From contig NZ_OZ240249.1 in NCBI RefSeq assembly GCF_965198245.1, positions 1,860,001 to 1,924,000 on the forward strand: a stretch of 64,000 bases of DNA, written 5' to 3'. This DNA comes from Poriferisodalis sp965198245. Its GTDB lineage: Bacteria; Actinomycetota; Acidimicrobiia; Acidimicrobiales; Poriferisodalaceae. Shown piece after piece: positions 59,245 through 64,000 of the stretch. A program made the translations under genes and the position numbers. The notes beneath the pieces were generated by a model that saw only the letters and a program-made list of their open reading frames with translations, was not told the origin of the DNA and did no database searches. Position 1 is the first letter of the stretch, and the number at the start of each line of letters is the position of its first letter.

Positions 59245-59982
59245 ATGAGCACGGCAACGCTGGAACGAACAGACGAACCGCAGCGAATCTGGGACGAGGG
59301 CGACCCCGACATGCCGGCCGAGTTCGCTGATCTGCTCGTGCGGATGCTGAGCTACCACGTCGAGAACAGCACCAATCCTCATTACACCGACCTGCTGACC
59401 AAACTGTGGGATCGCTGCCTGCGGTTCGCGCCCGACGAAGCGACCAAAGGGCTCCTGGTCAAGCTGATGCAGCAAGAGGTCGAGCACGGGATCATCAACG
59501 CTCACATCCTGGCCGGACTGGGAGTCGACAAGGTTGACCGCCCGATCGAGCAGTACGCGTTCCGGCTGCCGATGGACACGTTCTGCGACCTGTCGTACTT
59601 CCATGCGCTGATCGACCGGGTCGGCGTGTACATCGGCGAAACATGGGACGGCGTGCCCTACAAGCCGCTGGCAGACATCGCCACACGCGTGCATAAGGAA
59701 GAACTGTTTCATTGCACGCTCGGACTGCGCAATTTGCGCCTCGTCTGCTCGACGCCCGAGGGCCTGGAGGAGGCGAACGAGCGGATCGGGGTCTGGTGGC
59801 CGGCGGCGTTGGACATGTTCGGACGGTCTGATTCCGATTTCGGCGACGCCTACGTGCGGTGGGGCCTGCGGAAGAAGAACAACGCGGACCTCCGCAGGCA
59901 GTACATCGCTGACACGAGGCCGCTGCTTGAAGAGCTGGGGATCGAGGTGCCGCCGAACCGGCTGAACCGCCGGTTCCTCTAG
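59245..59982 (+). CDS. PaaA/PaaC-like ferritin-type di-iron protein
   Basis: The 245-aa helical protein belongs to the phenylacetate-CoA monooxygenase subunit superfamily. Two carboxylate-histidine motifs for a di-iron site are visible, QQEVEHGIINAH and HKEELFHCTLGLRNL; RRFL ends the protein. The PaaA catalytic subunit is longer (about 310 aa), and no paaB, paaD or paaE lies nearby. It is therefore a stand-alone relative, perhaps an oxygenase or an epoxyacyl-CoA-related enzyme. A GGGAG ribosome-binding site precedes ATG 59245. Confidence 0.82.
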   Translation: MSTATLERTDEPQRIWDEGDPDMPAEFADLLVRMLSYHVENSTNPHYTDLLTKLWDRCLRFAPDEATKGLLVKLMQQEVEHGIINAHILAGLGVDKVDRPIEQYAFRLPMDTFCDLSYFHALIDRVGVYIGETWDGVPYKPLADIATRVHKEELFHCTLGLRNLRLVCSTPEGLEEANERIGVWWPAALDMFGRSDSDFGDAYVRWGLRKKNNADLRRQYIADTRPLLEELGIEVPPNRLNRRFL

Positions 59983-59988
59983 CTGGCC

Positions 59989-60279
59989 ATGGATCCTGGA
60001 GCTACAGGGCTCGCGGTCAAGGTCTCACGGCCGGCACCCGAGATCGCGATCATCGAGACATCGTCGTCGGTGCACTGGGAGTGTTTCTGGGTTGCCGAGG
60101 GCGACCACACGCTCGTCGTGGGAGCCTTCGACCGAGGCGACAAGTCATCGCCGGAGCCTCGCATCCACGTCATGAACAAGCCGTACGGATGGGACATGCA
60201 GCCGGCTTCTGATCCGCCGTCTGCCGGCGACGATGAGGACCTGTTGGTTCAGGTGTGGCATCTGCTGAGTTCGAATTGA
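59989..60279 (+). CDS. Small hypothetical protein following the di-iron gene
   Basis: The 96-aa soluble protein is beta-rich (LAVKVSRPAPEIAIIE, HWECFWVAEGDHTLVVGAFD) with a loop-rich acidic C-terminus. It does not look like PaaB. It begins six bases after the di-iron gene and is followed by the MaoC pair, so the four genes probably share a transcript. I do not recognise a family and propose no function. Confidence 0.6.
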   Translation: MDPGATGLAVKVSRPAPEIAIIETSSSVHWECFWVAEGDHTLVVGAFDRGDKSSPEPRIHVMNKPYGWDMQPASDPPSAGDDEDLLVQVWHLLSSN

Positions 60280-60301
60280 GCGTGCGGAGCGAGGTAGCGG
60301 C

Positions 60302-60751
60302 GTGAATCTCGAGACGCTGGGCCAAGTGTTGGTGGAGACCGAGGTGGTCGTCGAACCCGAATCAGTCGCGCTGCTGGTCGATGCGCTCGGAACGCCCACC
60401 GCAGGCGAGGTAGCGCTGCGGCTGCCGTTCTTCGGTCCGACCGTCGGTGGCAGCGATTCGGTGGTGGGGCCCATCGGGCTCAGCCTGGAGCGAGGCCTCG
60501 CCGGCGGCCAGTCGTTCGAGTGGCACCGTTCGTTCCGACTGGGCGAGCAAGTGTCCGTGGTGGTGTCGGTGGAGGACATCATCGACAAGGGAACGCTGCA
60601 TCTCGCAACTGTGCTGTCGGAGTACCGCGACGCCGACGGGGAGCTGATTCAGCGCCAGCGAACGGTCTTCGTCGAACGCAAGCCGGCGGATTCCTCCGAG
60701 GACTCCGACGCGGCCGTTGACGAGCGCTCGGCGGGGGAGGCGAGCACGTGA
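60302..60751 (+). CDS. MaoC-like dehydratase, HadA-type N-terminal hotdog subunit
   Basis: The 149-aa protein resembles the FAS1-dehydratase/HadA half of heterodimeric (3R)-hydroxyacyl dehydratases. LGQVLVETEVVVEPESVALL begins it, SLERGLAGGQSFEWHRSFRL matches the family core and VEDIIDKGTLHLATVLSEYR follows. It lacks the catalytic hydratase motif, as the HadA/C subunits do. The start is GTG 60302 and its stop overlaps the catalytic partner (GTGA). Confidence 0.8.
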   Translation: MNLETLGQVLVETEVVVEPESVALLVDALGTPTAGEVALRLPFFGPTVGGSDSVVGPIGLSLERGLAGGQSFEWHRSFRLGEQVSVVVSVEDIIDKGTLHLATVLSEYRDADGELIQRQRTVFVERKPADSSEDSDAAVDERSAGEAST

Positions 60752-61128
60752 CTGACTTCGAGTTCACCCCGGCGGCCGCTCCGACGGTCACCCGCGAGGC
60801 GATGCGCAGCTTCGTCGACGGCGTGCATGACGGAAATCCGGTGCACACCGACCCCGAGTTTGCAGCCAAGGCCGGGCTGCCCGACGTGGTGGTGCAGGCT
60901 TCCCACACCACGGCGATCGCGCTCGATGCGCTGGCCGCGCAGTTCGGTGCTGATGCGATTCTGAATCTCGACGTTCGGCTGCGCGGACCGGTCTTTCCTG
61001 GCGATGACCTGACGGTGTCGCCGGTGAGTTTCGGGGAGCACGATCGAGGCGTGGAGGTGCGCAACCAGCGGGGTGATGTCGTGGCAACCGGCATCGTCAT
61101 CCTGCACGGCGACCCCGACGAGTCGTGA
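60748..61128 (+). CDS. MaoC-like dehydratase, HadB-type catalytic subunit
   Basis: The 126-aa hotdog protein carries the hydratase-2 motif: FVDGVHDGNPVHTDPEFAAK supplies the catalytic aspartate and histidine. LPDVVVQASHTTAIALDAL and LDVRLRGPVFPGDDLTVSPV follow. With the preceding subunit it should hydrate or dehydrate (3R)-hydroxyacyl thioesters of CoA or ACP. The GTG overlap implies equal expression of both subunits. Confidence 0.87.
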   Translation: MTDFEFTPAAAPTVTREAMRSFVDGVHDGNPVHTDPEFAAKAGLPDVVVQASHTTAIALDALAAQFGADAILNLDVRLRGPVFPGDDLTVSPVSFGEHDRGVEVRNQRGDVVATGIVILHGDPDES

Positions 61129-61172
61129 GATCCCACAGTGGCAAGCTGAATGCCTCGGTCAAGGGGTGAGTG

Positions 61173-61751
61173 ATGGAGGCCGATCCTCAGTCGAAGTCCA
61201 GAACACGCCTCAAGCGGCGCTCGAATGGCGATCTGATCATCTCTGAGTCGCAGGGCCTGGGCGTGCGCCGGTTGGCCCACGTTGGGTTGCACATTCTTGG
61301 GGCGGCCAGCGCGGCCTCTGCTGTGACGTGGGTGGCATCGGCAGTGAATCTCAACACCCCACGGGTCGTGCTGATCGTCGCTTGGTTCATGTTCTACGCG
61401 GCGCTGATCGGTTTCCTCTTGCCGAGTGAGAGGGTCCTGCAGGTCAGTCCCGACGCTGTGACGGTGCAGCTCGGCTATCGACCCAAGCACTCCATTCCGA
61501 TCACTTCGATTCAATCTGCGGAGCACGTGCTGCTCCGATCACCCGGACGCATCCTGGTTTCGCGCACTCAGGCAGCCGATCTCGACCGGGTCTACGGACA
61601 CGGTCACGGGTACGCAGCGCGTATCCACTACATCGACGACGATTTCAGCGCGCGCAGTCTCACGTTCGTGACCTCCGAGGCGAAAGCTGCCTTGGACGCG
61701 CTCAAGGGGGTCGGTGTGCGCATCAGCGGGCAAGAAGGCAGTCAGCGTTGA
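61173..61751 (+). CDS. Two-helix membrane protein with cytoplasmic beta domain
   Basis: The protein of about 192 aa has a basic N-terminus (KSRTRLKRRSNGDLI) and two adjacent membrane helices (HILGAASAASAVTWVASAV, VLIVAWFMFYAALIGFLL). A soluble domain of about 100 residues follows, with beta strands such as SIPITSIQSAEHVLL and ARIHYIDDDFSARSLTFV; it resembles a PH-like (YdbT/bPH) fold. AAGGGG precedes the start; the GTG at 61170 or ATG at 61173 are equally possible. No function is assigned. Confidence 0.65.
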   Translation: MEADPQSKSRTRLKRRSNGDLIISESQGLGVRRLAHVGLHILGAASAASAVTWVASAVNLNTPRVVLIVAWFMFYAALIGFLLPSERVLQVSPDAVTVQLGYRPKHSIPITSIQSAEHVLLRSPGRILVSRTQAADLDRVYGHGHGYAARIHYIDDDFSARSLTFVTSEAKAALDALKGVGVRISGQEGSQR

Positions 61752-61752
61752 G

Positions 61753-62136
61753 ATGGCGACGTTCGAGGATGCACGGCGGCTCGGCGGGGAGCTGCCCGAG
61801 GTAGCCGAGTCCACGTCGTACGGGACGCCGGCACTGAAGGTTCGCAAGAAGCTCGTCTGTCGGATGTGGGGCGAGCGCGAGCACAACCGCGACTCGGTGC
61901 ACGACACCGAGGTGCTGGTGGTGTTCTGCGAGCTGGAGATGAAGTCGGTCCTGCTGGAGAACCATCCCGACGTGCTGTTCACGGTCCCGCACTACGACGG
62001 CTACGGCGCGGTGCTCGTCCGGATGGCCGACGTCGATCTCGACGACTTGGCCGACTGGCTCGAGGACAGCTACCGGCACCGAGCGCCTCCGACACTGATT
62101 CGGCAGCTCGACGTCGACAACAACGACGGCCTCTGA
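61753..62136 (+). CDS. MmcQ/YjbR-like (DUF419) DNA-binding-fold protein
   Basis: The 127-aa protein matches the MmcQ/YjbR family: FEDARRLGGELPEVAESTSY, GTPALKVRKKLVCRMWGE, VVFCELEMKSVLLENHPDVL and FTVPHYDGYGAVLVRMADVD. The last motif leads into DLDDLADWLEDSYRHRAP. The family has a cyclophilin-like or DNA-binding-like fold, but the role is unknown. It begins at ATG 61753 just after the upstream stop. Confidence 0.88.
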   Translation: MATFEDARRLGGELPEVAESTSYGTPALKVRKKLVCRMWGEREHNRDSVHDTEVLVVFCELEMKSVLLENHPDVLFTVPHYDGYGAVLVRMADVDLDDLADWLEDSYRHRAPPTLIRQLDVDNNDGL

Positions 62137-62180
62137 CGACACGGCCGCCGTGGGTCCCATAAATCGCTGTCCCACTATTG

Positions 62181-62206
62181 ATAGTTAAGTGGTATGTTAA
62201 TCCTAT
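62181..62206 (+). promoter_or_regulatory. AT-rich vapBC control region with -10 box and partial palindrome
   Basis: ATAGTTAA at 62181-62188 faces TTAATCCTAT at 62197-62206 (two extra bases), a likely operator that overlaps the start codon. TATGTT at 62193-62198 is six bases before the ATG at 62205. The stretch is markedly richer in A and T than its surroundings. VapB-type antitoxins usually autorepress at such sites. Confidence 0.45.
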
Positions 62207-62450
62207 GAGTGGCACACACACTGTCCTGATGGGCGACCGGGGACGCATCGTCGTGCCGTCGGAGGTGCGGCGCCGTGCCGGTCTCGCCGAGGGCACCCCC
62301 ATGGTGTTGGTCGAGTCTGAGGACGGGTTGGTGCTGCTGACCCGGGACCAGCTCAAAGAGCGCGTTCGACGGAATCTGGCCGGGCTGGATCTCGTCACCG
62401 AACTGCTGTCGGGACGCCGGCATTCCGCAGCACGCGAGGACGCAGCGTGA
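62205..62450 (+). CDS. vapB: VapB/AbrB-type antitoxin
   Basis: The 81-aa protein has an N-terminal swapped-hairpin AbrB DNA-binding domain (TVLMGDRGRIVVPSEVRRRA, GLAEGTPMVLVES) and a C-terminal helix (RVRRNLAGLDLVTELLSG) that should wrap the toxin. The ATG at 62205 is used; an upstream in-frame ATG would place the operator inside the gene. Its TGA overlaps the toxin GTG, as expected for a type II toxin-antitoxin operon. Confidence 0.9.
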   Translation: MSGTHTVLMGDRGRIVVPSEVRRRAGLAEGTPMVLVESEDGLVLLTRDQLKERVRRNLAGLDLVTELLSGRRHSAAREDAA

Positions 62451-62815
62451 GCGCTGTGCTGGACGCATCGGCGGTGCTGGCGTTCATGCAGGGGGAGGAC
62501 GGCGCCGAGGCCGTCGACGCCGCGCTGAGCGATGAACCCTGCTGCGGTGCGGCCAACTGGTCCGAGGTTGCGCAACGGATCATCGCCGCAGGTGGCGACT
62601 GGGATCTGGCGAGAGCGCTCTTGCTCAGCTACGACCTGCGGATCGAGCCCGTGACTGCAGCAGATGCTGAATGGGCCGCGCATCGCTACCAGCACGGCGA
62701 GGGTCTGTCGCTCGCGGATCGGCTCTGCATGGCTCTCGGGGAGCGTCTCGAACTGCCCGTCCTCACTGCTGATGGGGCCTGGGGGTCTGCGGGCCGTGTC
62801 GTCCAAGTCCGGTAG
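62447..62815 (+). CDS. vapC: VapC-type PIN-domain toxin ribonuclease
   Basis: The 122-aa PIN-domain protein has the acidic catalytic residues in AVLDASAVLAFMQGEDGAE, the NWSEVAQRI glutamate, SLADRLCMALGERL and VLTADGAW. VapC toxins cut tRNA or rRNA and are neutralised by VapB. The Pnkp-Hen1 repair pair in the same genome could in principle counter such RNA damage, but no link is shown. The GTG at 62447 overlaps the vapB stop. Confidence 0.92.
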   Translation: MSAVLDASAVLAFMQGEDGAEAVDAALSDEPCCGAANWSEVAQRIIAAGGDWDLARALLLSYDLRIEPVTAADAEWAAHRYQHGEGLSLADRLCMALGERLELPVLTADGAWGSAGRVVQVR

Positions 62816-62882
62816 GCCGCTGCCTCGTCGAGCAGATGGCCCAATGCTGGGCAGCATTGCTGCTGGTGGAGGAGGTGACATC

Positions 62883-63290
62883 TCAGACCACAAGCAGTTC
62901 GCGAGCGGGCAGGAAGACGCGCCGAGCTTCAAACGCTGCAGGGGAATGGACGATGGCTTCGACGCGAAAGAAATCGAGATCGGGGCCGGGAAACCAAAAC
63001 TGGTCGAAATAGCGGGCGTCGTCGTAGACCCATGCAGGGGCGGTGATCCCCTCATGCATGCAGCGATGCTCCACATAAGCGGCCAAGAATGCGTCCCAAC
63101 GCGCATCTACCGGTCCCGGCTCGTCGGCTACGAGTCTCAGGCGGGCGACGAGCGGCGTGTCCTCCCACACCAATCCGAATTCATGGAGCACGATTCGCAA
63201 CCGCATCTCGTCGTCGCACCCACGCAGTCGCAAGGCGAAGTCCTTCAACAGCCGCCGTCCCACCGGCGCGTCGTTGTCGGCAAGTGCCAT
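62883..63290 (-). CDS. Hypothetical protein (tail-type domain seen with XRE regulators in actinobacteria)
   Basis: The 135-aa soluble protein has ARWDAFLAAYVEHRCMHEG, then TAPAWVYDDARYFDQFWFPG and HSPAAFEARRVFLPARELL. I recall similar conserved segments at the C-terminus of actinobacterial XRE-family proteins and as stand-alone genes near toxin-antitoxin loci, but I cannot verify this here. The first part (RLLKDFALRLRGCDDEMRL) is helical and does not show a clear helix-turn-helix. It lies beside vapBC on the opposite strand. Confidence 0.6.
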   Translation of the reverse strand: MALADNDAPVGRRLLKDFALRLRGCDDEMRLRIVLHEFGLVWEDTPLVARLRLVADEPGPVDARWDAFLAAYVEHRCMHEGITAPAWVYDDARYFDQFWFPGPDLDFFRVEAIVHSPAAFEARRVFLPARELLVV

Positions 63291-63565
63291 CGCCTCGACG
63301 GTACCGCCCGTTCGACAGTGGCTAAAGGGCTATTGGCCCTCGACGAGTCGAGCTGGGAAGCCGCCCTTCGAGATGGGCCCCCATGACTCGATGCGTAAGC
63401 GCAGCAGCACCTTGCCCTGGCGGGCCATTGCAGCCCGGTAGTCATGCCGTTCGGCACACCGTTGGGCGGTTCGGATTGCCGGGGGTTCGCATGAATCGCC
63501 CGAACAGGGAAGAATCGGCATCGGGCCGCGCTTCGTGCCGGCGCAGACGAGGGGTGAATCACACG
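63291..63565. other. 275-base intergenic region
   Basis: This spacer separates the divergent hypothetical gene and the CoA-transferase gene. A short minus-strand frame (63330-63521) ends in RIESWGPISKGGFPARLVEG but has no supported start or homology. A GAGGGG-type ribosome-binding site for the next gene lies at 63549-63554. No promoter could be named with confidence. Confidence 0.4.
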
Positions 63566-64000
63566 ATGTTGCAGCACTACCGGGTTTTGGATCTCTGCGA
63601 GGGAATCAGCCAGTTCGCGGGCTACCTGCTTGCCAGCCTGGGAGCTGAGGTGATTGCTGTCGAGCCGCCCGGCGGCGTGCGCAGCCGCCATCTGGGTCCA
63701 TTTGTCGACGACGAGCCGGACCTGGAACGCTCGCTGGGCCACTGGGCCTACAACCAGGGCAAGCGCAGCGTCACAGCCGACCTGAGCACTGCGAAGGGTC
63801 GGCAGCGACTGCTGGAGCTGGTGAGGGGCGCGGACTCGCTCATCGAGGACGCGCCGGTCGGCCACATGTCTGCACTGGGTCTCGGCTATGACGAGCTCGC
63901 CGCCGTCAATCCCGCCATCGTCCATGCGTCCGTGACGCCGTTCGGCTCGACCGGTCCGCGCAGCACTTGGGCAGGCTCGGATCTCACGGCCGTTGCCGGC
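63566..64000 (+). CDS. CaiB/BaiF (class III) CoA-transferase, N-terminal part
   Basis: The frame is open to the window end, giving 145 codons of a protein normally near 400 aa. The N-terminus YRVLDLCEGISQFAGYLLAS, LGAEVIAVEPPGGVRSRHLG, YNQGKRSVTADLSTAKGRQR and ADSLIEDAPVGHMSALGLGY are class III CoA-transferase signatures. NPAIVHASVTPFGSTGPRS follows. It would move CoA between carboxylic acids. The ATG at 63566 is preferred and a GTG at 63554 is possible. The catalytic aspartate lies beyond the window. Confidence 0.92.
   Translation, partial: MLQHYRVLDLCEGISQFAGYLLASLGAEVIAVEPPGGVRSRHLGPFVDDEPDLERSLGHWAYNQGKRSVTADLSTAKGRQRLLELVRGADSLIEDAPVGHMSALGLGYDELAAVNPAIVHASVTPFGSTGPRSTWAGSDLTAVAG

Noticed and set aside
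63330..63521. Minus-strand 63-codon frame in the gap before the CoA-transferase gene
   Set aside because: No ribosome-binding site, no recognisable family, and the first half is low-quality sequence; noted only as a spacer feature.

Overview
The window reads as one continuous piece of a GC-rich chromosome, from an actinomycete-type bacterium that is not a classical Streptomyces or Mycobacterium. Mycothiol synthase (MshD), menaquinone genes, putative cell-wall-binding-repeat surface proteins, a fused anthranilate synthase, an N,N-dimethylformamidase-like gene and many acyl-CoA and P450 genes together suggest a member of the Acidimicrobiia. That placement is an inference from gene content, not from a marker phylogeny. 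Genes are tightly packed, with many ATGA/GTGA stop-start overlaps, and no stretch longer than about 300 bases lacks a gene. No tRNA, rRNA, CRISPR array, IS element or phage gene was seen.

Layout. 0-6 kb: hydantoinase/oxoprolinase, rhodanese, dimethylformamidase-like large subunit, and a proline/alanine-rich protein whose reading frame appears to continue past its stop. 6-14 kb: an epimerase-like protein, the molybdate transporter modABC, a metallo-beta-lactamase-fold protein, a DUF418 membrane protein and a zinc alcohol dehydrogenase. 14-18 kb: the Hen1-Pnkp RNA-repair pair, followed by an AhpD/carboxymuconolactone-decarboxylase-type gene with an in-frame UGA exactly where the second cysteine of CxxC should be, which makes it a candidate selenoprotein. 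18.9-25 kb: menA, a YbaK-type deacylase, menG, mshD, rlmN, nth and a citE-like gene frameshifted inside a CTGG tetranucleotide repeat. 25-31 kb: two large paralogous secreted proteins with cell-wall-binding repeats and beta-propeller repeats; one also carries an M6-like peptidase domain that has lost its zinc motif. 31-36 kb: hisD-C-B-H-A-F with translationally coupled micro-ORFs in two spacers. 36-46 kb: acyl-CoA synthetase, alpha/beta hydrolase, a GroES-like protein, and a tryptophan group (fused trpEG, trpF, trpB, trpA) with a YgfZ-like protein and a small monooxygenase inserted. 46-59 kb: FabZ-like dehydratase, SDR, an esterase remnant, then a class I glutamine amidotransferase, two P450s, two glutamine-synthetase-family ligases and a branched-chain-amino-acid-type ABC transporter with a fused permease-ATPase. 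This last group looks like a catabolic locus for an amine. 59-64 kb: a PaaA/PaaC-like di-iron protein, a MaoC/HadAB-type dehydratase pair, a VapBC toxin-antitoxin pair and the start of a CaiB-type CoA transferase.

A recurring regulatory feature is a TANNNT hexamer 6-7 bases before an ATG or GTG start, with no usable Shine-Dalgarno sequence. It is seen at nine starts and suggests many leaderless transcripts.

The most interesting items are the CxxU candidate selenoprotein with its downstream hairpin, the P450/glutamine-synthetase/amidotransferase/transporter locus, the CTGG-repeat frameshift, the degenerate M6 domain, and the in-frame coding-like extension beyond the stop at 5343-5345.
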